This document shows, piece by piece, positions 29,201 to 39,449 of a stretch of DNA of 64,000 bases. Origin of the DNA: Seminavis robusta (taxonomy: Eukaryota > Bacillariophyta > Bacillariophyceae > Naviculales > Naviculaceae); the NCBI GenBank assembly GCA_903772945.1, contig CAICTM010000213.1:1-64000 (forward strand), given 5' to 3'. The notes below the pieces were generated by a model. The model saw only the letters and a program-made list of their open reading frames with translations. It ran no database searches and was not told the DNA's origin. Numbering within the stretch: the stretch's first letter is position 1; each line of letters opens with the position of its first letter. Position numbers and translations under genes: made by a program.

Positions 29201-31078
29201 CTAGCTCAATTCGTACATGGTGAGATATGCGGTCTTGGAGGAGTTTTTGATTGCTTCATTCGCTGAAACTGTGGACACATAGGAGTCGTTGAATCTGGTC
29301 CACTGTCGTTCCCCCTTGTCTGGATACGCACGCAACGCGTCAGCTGTATAGTGACCACAAGCCGCAGAGGACCCAATGTGATTCACAACGCTTCGAATGT
29401 GGTAGGTTCCCCGACGGCAGTCTGGTGATGATTGTTGTTGTTGGCTCAGAAGATTCGGCACAATGACGTCTTGGGAACAGCAGTCGGCAAGAACGCCTCC
29501 CATATCTTCATCCAACGAGAGGTTGTCGTCGAATTGAAAGTCGGATTGGTTCTTGCGGTACGTGATGGATGTGTAGTCGTCACTGACATCCACAATGAAG
29601 CGTTTGAAGTGGAGCAAGAGCGCTCTTGGAAGTCGAGTGATTTCCATAGTTTGCATCGCAGACTCGCAAAAGCACTTTTCACACTTGATTTCTCTCTTCT
29701 CTGGAGCAAAAAACTTGCGCAGGCCATCGGCCACAGAACTGCTGTCTCCTCCAATCTCCAGCGACAAGTGAAGAAAGTTCTCCACATGCGAGCGTGTGAA
29801 TTTGCAGCTTTCGCACGTGAGACGGACACTCACTTCTGTTTTGAAGTATGATTCCACCGGCGAAGGTTCTGCGCTTTCGGCCGGCGATGGGGTTGGTGAT
29901 TGAGCTTCCTCGGTGGAAACAGAAGCCACCGACTCTCCCTCTTTTCGAAGCACTACAGCGTCATGCAGATCTGGAGAAGTCATTCTTCCTCCGACCAGCT
30001 TGCAGCGCGGGGGGGTTGCGGGTACTACAGCAGTGTCAAAGTTGTAGTTGCTGTCCAGGAGCCGAGCGTAAATAAGCTCTTCAATTCCATCAGGTTGTAA
30101 ATCGGAAAAGGATTGGCAGGTACTCAGCTTTGTGGTGGTGCCATTGGGGCAGGGATTGCTCTCGGCGGTTTCAGCGGGCGCTGTTTCGCCGTCTTCCTCT
30201 TCGCTGCGAACCGGATCCTGCATTTCCGTGCAATCGGACGCTGTTTCCACTTCCTGGTGAATGTTGTTGCTTTCTTCTGGCTTGGTTGTTGTTGAGTTTG
30301 TGCCTATTTCCTCAAGGACTTGTGCCTCTACTTTGACTTCATCGACTGGTTCTGTCTCCATTGGCTGCTGTTTGTCGTCCTCGACTGGCTCTGGCTTGAC
30401 TTTGTAGTCCTCATCGAGAATATCTAGCAAAGTGGTCAGAAATTCATGCGAGTCTTCTTGTCGGAATCCCAGAAACAGGGATGTTCTCTCATCCAACGCT
30501 CGCTTAAAGTCATCGGGACTGACAGCCTCTCCTCCACGAAGAGTCTCCATTAGCTCCAGAAAAGCTTGCCGAACGCTTTTGGCCTCCTCAGTCTCGGGCG
30601 AGTTGGGAGGACTCTCCCGTTCCAATTCCTCCACAAAGTGATCCAGACTAGCAATCATTTGCAAGGCAGAGTTCATATAACACGTGTTTCCCAAGTTCCG
30701 CAAGCCTCCATAGCCATTGAACTGATTCGTGCTGGTTGTTGTTGTCTCTTGTGCTACTTCTTCAATGATCATATCGTCCTGTGTACTAGTCTCGTCCTTG
30801 GTTGAAGCACCATCGTCATCGCCAGAGACTTCTACTACCATTTCCTCTTGGTCTACAACAGCAGGAGACACTTCTTCCTCTGTTGTTGTCTGTGGACTGG
30901 GTCGTGTCTCTTCCTCCGAACACGCTTCACCATCCATATCATCTGGTTCAGACCTGGATGGCTCAATCGTCGGCTGTGCTGTTAGCATTGTGAAGGGATT
31001 ACTGAAACTATCGGCTTCAACGTCCTCCGATGTGAAGCATGTGGCAAACGTGAATGGGTCAATGTCTACTAGCGCCAT
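29201..31078 (-). CDS. Ubiquitin-specific protease (USP, peptidase C19), 625 aa
   Basis: Cysteine deubiquitinase. The ATG at 31078 (MALVDIDPFTFAT) is preferred; the open frame upstream of it lacks conserved sequence. Residues ~1-120 are acidic and Thr/Ser-rich. The Cys box is GLRNLGNTCYMNSALQM with catalytic Cys near 131, followed by FRQEDSHEFLTTLLD (QDA-type box). A long acidic insert (~230-390) splits the fold. Then comes the zinc-ribbon (LTCESC...IKCEKCFCES), LPRALLLHFKRF, and the His box SAACGHYTADAL near 572 with FNDSYVS supplying the Asp/Asn. All catalytic residues are present. The insertion makes it longer than minimal USPs. I cannot match it to a specific human USP. Confidence 0.9.
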   Translation of the reverse strand: MALVDIDPFTFATCFTSEDVEADSFSNPFTMLTAQPTIEPSRSEPDDMDGEACSEEETRPSPQTTTEEEVSPAVVDQEEMVVEVSGDDDGASTKDETSTQDDMIIEEVAQETTTTSTNQFNGYGGLRNLGNTCYMNSALQMIASLDHFVEELERESPPNSPETEEAKSVRQAFLELMETLRGGEAVSPDDFKRALDERTSLFLGFRQEDSHEFLTTLLDILDEDYKVKPEPVEDDKQQPMETEPVDEVKVEAQVLEEIGTNSTTTKPEESNNIHQEVETASDCTEMQDPVRSEEEDGETAPAETAESNPCPNGTTTKLSTCQSFSDLQPDGIEELIYARLLDSNYNFDTAVVPATPPRCKLVGGRMTSPDLHDAVVLRKEGESVASVSTEEAQSPTPSPAESAEPSPVESYFKTEVSVRLTCESCKFTRSHVENFLHLSLEIGGDSSSVADGLRKFFAPEKREIKCEKCFCESAMQTMEITRLPRALLLHFKRFIVDVSDDYTSITYRKNQSDFQFDDNLSLDEDMGGVLADCCSQDVIVPNLLSQQQQSSPDCRRGTYHIRSVVNHIGSSAACGHYTADALRAYPDKGERQWTRFNDSYVSTVSANEAIKNSSKTAYLTMYELS

Positions 31079-32608
31079 TGTGTGATGTGTCTGATGTATT
31101 GCTGGAAAGGTTATTAGTGGTGATGGATGAATAATAAGAATGCAATGACGAGTTGGTTGCTTTCTCGTGGATGAAGTTGCAGAGAGGAAGAAAGAGATGT
31201 GAGGAGTGAGGAGCGCCACCGATGCAAGACGAATGCAATCTGCTGAAATTTGGACGTGGTGTGTCTTGCGGCTCACTGGTTGAGCACACGACAAAATTGC
31301 ATGGAGATGGAGGAATTTTCTTTTCGGTCCCGTGAACTCCCCTAAAACAGAAACCATGTGGCAGGGGCGTTCACAGACTATTGTCATATCTATGGATACT
31401 ACGTACACTAACACACCAATGGTTATGCCGTAGCATTCCCCAGCCATTGTGCTCAACCAGACTGGGGTTTAGCTCATCGGTACCGGTACCACAGCGGAAT
31501 GAATCGAATCACATGATGACGATCCCTTCAGTGCTGCCGTTTTGTACCACTGAGGATCAGAAGCAACCCTGCGGGGCCGACACCTGTACGCTCAGACATG
31601 TGTCAATGTCCGCCGCCTACCGGTACAGCAGCCTGCTGTGCTATATATTTACTAAAATAATGATGGGCTGATGTTGCCATCTGTTTCTGCTTCGCTCTTC
31701 TTGTTCCCCGCCATGGAATGGCTGCGTTTGGTAAGCCGCTCAAAACGAATGTCGATCTCGCAACTGTCCAGTGGATCCAATACTAGTGCCTAGTTTGTTT
31801 GTTTCTCTAGCTGGCACATGGCCCTTTGAACAAGGCCCTTCTGCATACTTTGGCAGGACTGCCTGTGGATGTGGACACAGTAATTGGTCCCTTCTTGAAA
31901 CACAGGACTTTCTTTCACCGGATTGCTGGTCTGTTGAATGTCTCCAAGTCATGTCCCTCACCAAGAAAACAAAAATGTCCATGACAGAAGCATCAAGGGA
32001 CAAACAAAGGAAGACAAGCTAGCAGCTAGCTTTCAACCTCTTTTGATTCATCTTGAACCTGCAATGCGAACGCTACAAGAGCTTCCAAGCACAGTTCCCA
32101 TAAATAAAACCCCCAACTCCCTTTATTTTTGTCAATTTGGACAAAGCCTGCCTGACCAATCCTTGGCGACGCACGTTCCACATTCAAAAGCCAACGTGTT
32201 TTGAAGACTGGCGTCGAAAGTTCCAGAAGCCTCGGCCAGTCCAGGTTCAACAAGACTGAGTGTACTGTATTCGAGTTGATGCGAAGAGATTCGATTGAAT
32301 TCGATTCGATTCATCAAGCGAACTCTACCAGACCTCCAAGTGATGATCAACTGTGCGTTATTCTTCTCGGCAGCAACTTACACCTCTCTCCTCTAAACTA
32401 GCTACCGACAGCTAAATCGTACTGGTTACCTTTTCCTTCTCATTTGCCATAACATTTTTATTGCTATTCCTGACACACTGATATTTCTGATCACATTTCG
32501 AGTGCTTTTGAATTGGGTTGGTTGTTGTCACACGGACGAGAGAGACACACACACACTGTGGACGCTGTCAAGCTAGAGATCGAGGTCGCTGCTAGGTAGA
32601 CTCTAGAG
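31079..32608. other. Divergent intergenic region (1.5 kb)
   Basis: Between the USP (minus) and MYND (plus) starts. Contains CGGTACCGGTACC near 31480 and CTACCGGTAC near 31618, GATTCGATT-type runs near 32290-32315, a CTAGCAGCTAGC near 32018-32030 and an AC microsatellite near 32545. No gene recognised. Confidence 0.45.
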
Positions 32609-34108
32609 ATGGTTCAAGAAAGAGAAGAAAAGCCGGTGCGGGGTGCCTCGCCCAGCACAGTCGCGATAGTCAATGAGGACAACAGCAGCAATCCGTGGTG
32701 GCCACTGGAAGAGGAGGAGGAGGAGGACGTACTAGTTGAGTATCCGTTGACACCGATGCAGAGCTTGGAAATCACAAGAGCCGTCGACTTTTTCGTCTCT
32801 CAGCCAGAAAGCTACAAATTTGACAGCAAATGGGCCATCAAGAACATGACAACAACTTTTTGTGGAGTAGAAGACGGCAGTGTCGACTTGTCTTGTCTCT
32901 TTGAGAGATTTGGCAGCGAGTTGAATTTTGTACTTCCTACTGGAAACATGGATGTGGAAATGAATGCTGTCGAACGGGATGCTAGACACATTGCAATCAA
33001 GGTTCTCCACGAGCGATTCGCTCCTCGATCCCGATACCCCAATGACGAAAGGCTCACTTTTTCAAAGGAATTCCACCATTTTGTGTTGTCATTGCTTGGA
33101 AATATTGTCCAACTCTTGGAAATGAGCCGTGGGCGTGGCCCCGAAACTCACATGGAATGGATGCGACTGTACAGGACGGCAACCAATGCCACCTGCAGGG
33201 CCCAAGCCAGTCGCTTGGAGGAGGCATTTTTTCGGGGGCAGCAGGGGACTTTCCTCCGCAACTCGCCCATGGTCGGCATGCCGGCAACTTACTTTTCGGC
33301 TGTCCTTGGCGCCAAACCACGAGACGCGCAGTCTACGATCGAAAGACACTACATGCGTCAGCGTAGAGACCAGGCCATTCTGGTGTTTCGGCAACTCTTT
33401 GGTGCCGTAGCGTCGGGTTTGTATCGATCCGAGCAGACTTGCTCGCATTGCTGCTCCAAGGTTTCGGGACCGGCTTTCTCTGTATGCTCTGGCTGTCACC
33501 TGGCCGTCTACTGTGGACGGCAGTGCCAAAGAACCGACTGGAAAGAAGTGCACAAAGTACAATGCGCCACTCTCAGTGCCAAACACGAGCACCTCCAACA
33601 GTCATTGGTATACTTGACTGCCAAACACGACGACGAGATACAGCAGGGGAGGACCCCCAATTTTGGAGCTGACTACTGGGCCTTGCATCACTGTACTCTA
33701 GGCAGAGACTCCTCGCCTTGGCAAGGTACAGAGTTGGAAGACGCCCTCCAGCCGCCATCGCTGGAGTTCTACTTTGCAAACTTGTGTCGGGTGCGTGCAT
33801 GGGCGCTCTGGTTCTTTCCCAAGAACAAGACCCCGAACAAATGCAAGCCGCGCCTTCGGGACGCTGCTTCCAATGCTGAAATGAAGGTTTTTCATCGGCT
33901 TGTTGAGTTCCTTTGCTACGACTACAGAAAAGACATGGAGGACGTCACAGCATTCACGTATCCGCCACTTTCGGAGATTGACGGGAACAATCTACTTGTA
34001 GGCATGACAGCCGAGAGATTTTTGGAGATCCTCGATGTTACAGGCGCCAGAGGCTATCAAACTTCCGCCAATGAGCGAATAGCTGCCTCGCGACCAAACG
34101 AAACGTGA
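32609..34108 (+). CDS. MYND-type zinc-finger protein, 499 aa
   Basis: A MYND finger occupies ~278-318: CSHCCSKV, then CSGCHLAVYCGRQC, then DWKEVHKVQC, giving the full C4-C2HC zinc pattern. MYND fingers bind proline-rich partner peptides. The ~275 residues before it are not recognised: an acidic N-terminus (WPLEEEEEEDVLVEYP) and mostly helical-looking sequence. The C-terminal ~180 residues carry no SET domain or other known enzyme motif. Many MYND proteins of this general build exist in diatoms without known function. Single exon; the start at 32609 fits, with the upstream frame closed nearby. It converges on the receptor-PARP gene, whose end is 190 bp away. Confidence 0.82.
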   Translation: MVQEREEKPVRGASPSTVAIVNEDNSSNPWWPLEEEEEEDVLVEYPLTPMQSLEITRAVDFFVSQPESYKFDSKWAIKNMTTTFCGVEDGSVDLSCLFERFGSELNFVLPTGNMDVEMNAVERDARHIAIKVLHERFAPRSRYPNDERLTFSKEFHHFVLSLLGNIVQLLEMSRGRGPETHMEWMRLYRTATNATCRAQASRLEEAFFRGQQGTFLRNSPMVGMPATYFSAVLGAKPRDAQSTIERHYMRQRRDQAILVFRQLFGAVASGLYRSEQTCSHCCSKVSGPAFSVCSGCHLAVYCGRQCQRTDWKEVHKVQCATLSAKHEHLQQSLVYLTAKHDDEIQQGRTPNFGADYWALHHCTLGRDSSPWQGTELEDALQPPSLEFYFANLCRVRAWALWFFPKNKTPNKCKPRLRDAASNAEMKVFHRLVEFLCYDYRKDMEDVTAFTYPPLSEIDGNNLLVGMTAERFLEILDVTGARGYQTSANERIAASRPNET

Positions 34109-34298
34109 AGATACTATGAAAAAGCCCCACTAGCTAGCTAGCAACTGGTGCTCCTGGCTTTGACATGATAATCTATTTGGAATTGTAAACTAGACTAGCT
34201 GACACGCAGTCATAACCCTCCATTCTTTGAATTTGGCACACTCCGGATGTAGTTGGAATCTGCAGCGGTTCTTTGGCCCACTTTTGTGCTTCATGACT

Positions 34299-37200
34299 CT
34301 ACGGACTCTTGAATGAAATCAGATACTCAGGATAGGCTTGGGCATCGTGGAATATAACGTGGATAGACGGGTCGAGGGTGGAATCGACTGTGCTGTCGTA
34401 AAGTTGCATCGTCTTCCGATCGCGCACATCTGGAGTCAAAACATTGGTCTGAGAACGACAGCACAACTAAATGAGGTTATGCGTCCGCTGCAAGGAATGA
34501 AACTGCGCTGCAATGCTGGTGCATGTACCAGGTATCAGTTGGTGGCTCACCTTTCCGTAGCAATACTCGCCAACTACAACCCTGCAAGCCATCATGTACT
34601 TTGAAGGAAGTTAGAAGAGGCAGCATAGGACGGAAAAACAATGGAATGGGGCAAAGAAGACGAGACGAGTCCATGGTGAACCTACCTGCTTGCCTTGTCG
34701 GTCTGGAACGGCGTATGTTTTTTGGGCTGAGTAGCTCGCGTCTCTCGCAAAGTAGACGCCTTTCCCTGCAACGCCAAAAGCAGATGGTTAGACTTGCTTT
34801 TGACTGACTGAAAGATCTCTTTGCCAAGGCTGTAAAATGAACCTACCGTACAAGGTCGCGTTTTTCCCGCAAAAGCTGCGATTGAAACCCTGCTGCAATA
34901 TTTTGTCCATGACCTCCTTGTTCGTTCCATGGAAGAGCCATTTGCGTTCGAATCTCTCCAGAGCTCTCTTTGGTTCACAGGTCGCTCGATTGCAAATCGT
35001 CTGGCGTTTGATCGCGTACGATTGCCACATCGCGAGATGCTGAACTCTTTCAACTCTTTCAATCTTTGTTCCGGGGCTGAGAGTTGACAGAAAGGCCGCC
35101 TCCACTTCCATCCGTTCATGGTCACCTGGAAGAAGTTGGTGCTTCTGCACAACTGAAGGATCTGATGTTTTGTCCCAGTGACTGGGCGCGTCCAAAGCCG
35201 AGGAGTCTCCAACAGTTTGCTGGAGTGGGGCGAGGTCGTCACTAGAACAAATTTTTGTTTTGCTCATCATGAACCATCCACTATCAGTCGTTATAATGTC
35301 GTCGTCAGACGAGGCCCCGTTGAGGGCGACAGCAACAAGTTGACGCGCCATGGCTTCATCAGTTTGGTGAAGCTGCGTCCGTGGCAAGCAGCAAATCGTG
35401 AGTGATAAGAGTGGTGATGGACGCGCAGCACGAACGAACGATACAGTACCAACCTTTCGCCCAAATGCAAAGTCATCCTCTCGTTGCTTGGATATCTGGA
35501 TGATGTCGCCTTCACACAAAATCATTCGAGGCTCACCATGCAATTCAGCTGGGAATTCCTCACCAAACTCGATTGCATGTAGGTCGATTGCTTTCGAAGT
35601 ACCTCCATCAGCTTCGAGGACTCTTTGTACACGTCGCTTGTATCCTGTCGAGTTCTTTATCTGCTCCATACTCGCAAAATCAATCACGTATCCTGGAAGG
35701 GGAGAGTAGTCTTTCGATCCCTTCGTGTAAGCAGCTTCAATCTTCTTGCTACATTTGCCAGCGTAAAGTATCCAACAATCATTGGCATCGTAGATTGTGT
35801 CGGGGGCATGCTGACTCATCGCGTACGACGTCTCCTGCCACATCCACTTCGGAGTCTGGATTGGAGCAGCAGATACAGTTCCACCCATTCCTTGTTCAAC
35901 GTCACCTCCCTTCCGGACAACCTTTGGGACGAACTGGCATGTTGCGGTTCTCATGCCGACTACGGAATCACGCAATGCATTCAACTCTGCCTTGATGTTC
36001 CGCTTTGATCGACGACTCCTGTAATACTTTGCTGTCATAAAAAGTAGAGCCACCAGGACGGCAATCAAGAAGAGGATCAGAAAGATCGCCCAAATGGGCA
36101 TTTCGTAGGGCAGAGGAGGGTAGGTGTCGTCTGGTGGTAGAGCCAGCCCACAACCCATCCCTGCAAAGCAGACGTCCTGAAAACCCTTGTCAAGGTTTGC
36201 CGAGCTAAAATTTGTGCCTGCTACTCCAATGTCTTTCCAGACGAACTTGCTGCCGTCATGCTGTACGTTGAACAAAGAGTACTTTGGATCCTTTCGATCA
36301 CCCTCAGCTGTGAAAGCAACCTTGCCACTGACTCCGTCGAACACTAGCTCACGGAGAATCCGAACAACCGCGTCACCGTCACTTCGATCATCGGACATCA
36401 CAATGGCATACGCCATGGCCCGGATGGCATCAACTGTCTCGGCAGCAAACGTTGGCAGTTCATCAAGGATCTCTTTTCCGTTCTCGCGCTGATACTTTTG
36501 TAGCTCGTTCATGAAATCCTCGTAAACCTGATCGCGATTGCGAAAGGGTGCTAGTCCGAGGTATCCTGGCGTGCGAGGAAGCCACCCGTGATTGTTGACA
36601 TCATCTCGGGGAGCCCAGGAGGACGGTCCAACAAAAATTGTCTCTGGGTTGAGGAGTATATTCGCTTCTTTGAGGATTGCGAACGCATGTTCTTGGTGGG
36701 CCGCCAAGAAGATGACTCGAGAAGTGATACTTGGGTCAGTGGGTATGTTCTCAAGCACCTGGAGCACAGAGTCACCGTCTACCAATCCATCTTGCGTGAG
36801 ACGAATGACATCGCTAAAAGCAACCTGGCCGAGCCAGTCGTCGTGGTCTCCTACCCATGAGCTCCTCAAGTCGTTGACCAAGTCCTTGGCGTATTGAGTA
36901 TCGGTGGCAAGGATTCCAATACGCTCCCAGCCAAACACTCGCATCATGGCAATCAATGCCCCAACTGAAAAAATTAAGTGAGACAACAAAGGAATCGAAT
37001 CGAATCGGATCAACGACAAACAAAAAGCTGGTTGAAACCACGCCTCACCTTCGCCTCTTTCATTGTTTGGGGCGACCATCCGCGAAAAGCTTGGGAACTC
37101 ATATTTGTTGGAGAGCAAAGATGAAGTGCTAGCAGGGGAGAGCTGTGGAACAGCCTCAAGGCCGGCAACGCGAGCCAAAGAAATGGAGGCGCCAGAGCAG

Positions 37201-37520
37201 CGGGCTCCAATAATCCCATGCATAGGTTTGTTCCCATTGGCGGATCGGAGCCCCCAGTAGCTTCGAACTGCGGTAGTTTCGTCGCAGGCTGTGTTTCGCA
37301 AGTCGTATTCCAATCGATCCCCTGGATTTAGGACGTCCCACCATCCTTGATTGATCAGCTGGACCGTAACTGCAAAGACGTCGGGGCCCCAGACGTAATT
37401 CGAAGTGTCAAACAACCCCGCGAGCTTGATCACCGTTTGGTCTTCGTTGTCAAAATACAAACCTTGGCTGGTCGAGCCAACGACAAGAGACATCACGAGG
37501 AATCCTGTTAGTAATTTCAT
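34299..37520 (-). CDS. Receptor-like ADP-ribosyltransferase: signal peptide, Venus-flytrap ectodomain, TM, WWE, PARP catalytic domain (928 aa)
   Basis: Six exons: 37049-37520, 35454-36964, 34847-35372, 34686-34765, 34551-34598, 34299-34448; all junctions are GT-AG and the sum is exactly 929 codons. Signal peptide 1-18. Residues ~25-430 are a type-1 periplasmic-binding/ANF-receptor fold (HGIIGARCSGASISLARVAG, VPQLSPASTSSLLS, FGWERIGILATDTQYAKDL). TM ~446-470. WWE domain ~531-605 (WILYAGKCSKKIEAAYTKGS, YVIDFASMEQ). An SH3-like segment follows (ILCEGDIIQISKQREDDFAFG). The PARP domain is ~731-928: HERMEVEAAFLSTL, LFHGTN (His809), GFNRSFCGKNAT, GVYFARDASYS (Tyr841), CRVVVGEYCYGK, AYPEYLISF. The third triad position is Ile908, so mono-ADP-ribosylation is expected. 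NAD+ would be used in the cytosol in response to an outside ligand; this is inference. A NADAR gene lies upstream, divergent. Confidence 0.88.
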
Positions 37521-37850
37521 CGTTTCAAATGCTTTTGCAAGAGAGGGCCTTTGCGTCTTTGTCCTCTCAAGTTTGTGTGAATTGCAAGTGTGCGAAGGAA
37601 GGACGATCTCGTCGAGTGTCACACTCGTAGCGAATTTAGCAGTTCACGGAACTCGAAAAGCAGCATACGGAATTCGAGTACCGTACGGAACGACAGACAC
37701 GACTGGGGCCCAACGGGCCCACATACCGGTACCGGTACCAGGTCAACCAACAGTCCTTGAAGGGAGAGACATTGTCTACCTTGTCGGCAGCAAGGAGATC
37801 AACCACCAATCCAGCCAGGAATTCTCTGCTGAGCTCCATGACAAGCCTTG
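37521..37850. other. Upstream region of the receptor-PARP gene
   Basis: Contains ACCGGTACCGGTACC near 37725 and a short inverted CCCAACGGGCCC-like stretch near 37708. No gene seen. The remainder of the gap to 38776 is covered by the repeats listed separately. Confidence 0.45.
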
Positions 37851-37987
37851 GAGATAGCTAATGCTTTTCAATGGGAGTGTCTGTGAGTGTGTTGGGGAGC
37901 TGCTTCTCTGAAAGCATTAGCTATTTCAATGTAATGGATAAGCTAGAGACCATTTGGCCAACACTGTTGCCATGGTGGTAAAATTGA
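37851..37987. repeat. Stem-loop repeat, copy 1
   Basis: A perfect 14-bp stem, ATAGCTAATGCTTT (37854-37867) with its complement at 37911-37924, closes a 43-base loop containing TTGGGGAGCT, followed by sequence ending GCCATGGTGGT. The same arrangement recurs at 39450-39602 in the same orientation with about a quarter of positions changed. Confidence 0.75.
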
Positions 37988-38260
37988 TTTTTTCTTTGTT
38001 CTTTGTTATTCTTTGGTGCTCTGCTGTTTGGCGGCAAATCAAGCACGATTCGCGAAATGACCACTTCCGGGTTCCCATTTCCGAAAACCGAAACATAACC
38101 GTCAAAAACGCTCACATTTTGACGTCTGCGTGGGGCCCCTGCTGCCTGCTGGTACCGGTATGGGGCATCAAAAATAAGTCAGCGGAAGCTGCGATACCTC
38201 GGCAGAAAGACAGATGGAAGAAGGAGGATCATGTTCGAGATTGCACCCATCTTTCAAGCC

Positions 38261-38440
38261 AGCCCTGGCGACAACACCCGACAACACCCGACTACGTCGT
38301 GTGTTGCCGCCCGGTATCATTCATTCCCTTATTGCAACCTTCTTTATTAAGCTAGCCCTGGCGACAACACCCGACTACGTCGTGTGTTGCCGCCCGCTAC
38401 TCTATAATTTACCAGCTGCCATTCCCTTATTGTAACTCTA
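38261..38440. repeat. 93-bp tandem duplication containing a hairpin
   Basis: Copies begin at 38261 and 38354 (AGCCCTGGCGACAACACCCG). Each contains GACTACGTCGTGTGTTGCCG, whose flanks pair with the preceding GGCGACAACACCCGAC (14 of 16 bp) in a hairpin, and each ends ATTCCCTTATTG(C/T)AAC. Copy 1 has one extra ACAACACCCG unit. Confidence 0.7.
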
Positions 38441-38710
38441 ACCTTTAAAGCTCCTGCTGGCTTATTGTGCTGTTGTGCTAATTGCACTATCCTTAAATAT
38501 TAATGATTTATTCCTACCCCTAACTTATATTGAACCATCAATGTTCAGTTTTGTTGGCTTATGACTATCTCTATCCTTATACTTTGGCTTCACCGGAATA
38601 GGAAATAGGAAATAGGAAATAGCATTAAAGGCGTTGAGAACTCAGGCAGTTTACCTGCCGAGGTCAACGAAGTTGGCAGCACAAGCCTCTGGAGAGTCGA
38701 GTCGCATCAA

Positions 38711-38770
38711 CATCAGCATCAGCATCAGCATCAGCATCAGTATCAGTATCAGTATCAGTATCAGTATCAG
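38711..38770 (+). repeat. Hexamer microsatellite, five CATCAG then five TATCAG
   Basis: Ten perfect hexamers, with the switch from CATCAG to TATCAG exactly halfway, ending 6 bases before the NADAR start codon. A frame through it would encode alternating Ile-Ser, but it is more likely 5' untranslated. Confidence 0.9.
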
Positions 38771-38776
38771 CCCACC

Positions 38777-39378
38777 ATGGGAGGTCCTGCTTCTGCCGGT
38801 GGACGAACCCTCAGGTCGACAGACAACTTTCTACATGCGCCCATCATCTTGCGTTGCGTTATTGTGGACGAGGAAGGAGTTGAAAAGGAAGAAGAAGTTG
38901 TTTGGCGCACGTGCGAGCACTTCTTCCAAGCTTCCAAGTTCGATCCGAACAGCGGGGGGAGAGCGACTTGGGATCAATGTCGAGCAATTCAAGAGATATC
39001 TTCCCCCATTGGTGCTTGGGAACTAGGTCAATCCAGAAAACATCCACTGAGAAAGGACTGGGAAGAAATGAAGGGCAAAGCGATGTATCTGTGCGTGCGA
39101 GCCAAGTTTGACCAATACCCCGAGTATGCAGCAGAGCTGATAGCAACCGCCGACCCGACCTTGCCAAACCCTCCACGTCCAACTGGGAAAGGCTGAACTC
39201 AGTGGTGCTTGAACGTGTCCGCTTGGAACTTCGTCAAAGTGCCTCCCAAACTCAACTTTCAATAGCAGAGAAGGAGCTTTACTGCAAGTGGTGCAACGAT
39301 GCAAATCTCCCACCAAATTCAAGACCAATTAAGGTGTATCTTTCTCCGAGCAGCGGCAGTAGCCAAATGGAGTCCTGA
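38777..39378 (+). pseudogene. NADAR (YbiA-like) domain gene with a reading-frame break
   Basis: The frame from ATG 38777 (context CCCACCATGG) gives 139 residues carrying the NADAR signatures: EHFFQASKF, AWELGQSRKHPLRKDWE, then KGKAMYLCVRAKFDQYPEYAAELI. NADAR proteins are N-glycosidases of ADP-ribose-type nucleotides; some members remove ADP-ribose from guanine or process riboflavin intermediates. The family C-terminus (NWERLNSVVLERVRLELR) is present but in a different frame, reachable by a one-base shift near 39163, and runs on to a stop at 39376. I find no intron of plausible size there, so it is a pseudogene, a recent frameshift or an assembly error. It is divergent from the receptor-PARP gene, 1.26 kb away. 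Confidence 0.68.
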
Positions 39379-39449
39379 GAGTGAGGACTGGAGCACCTTT
39401 CCCATGGAGAAATCCATTACATAAAAACGAAATTCAAGCCTGCTTTTCC

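Noticed and set aside
32609-34108. SET-domain (SMYD) methyltransferase because of the MYND finger
   Set aside because: No SET motifs are visible on either side of the finger.
38634-39026. Open frame with an Ile-Ser repeat through the hexamer microsatellite
   Set aside because: It is the microsatellite read in one frame and overlaps the NADAR frame, which has real family motifs.
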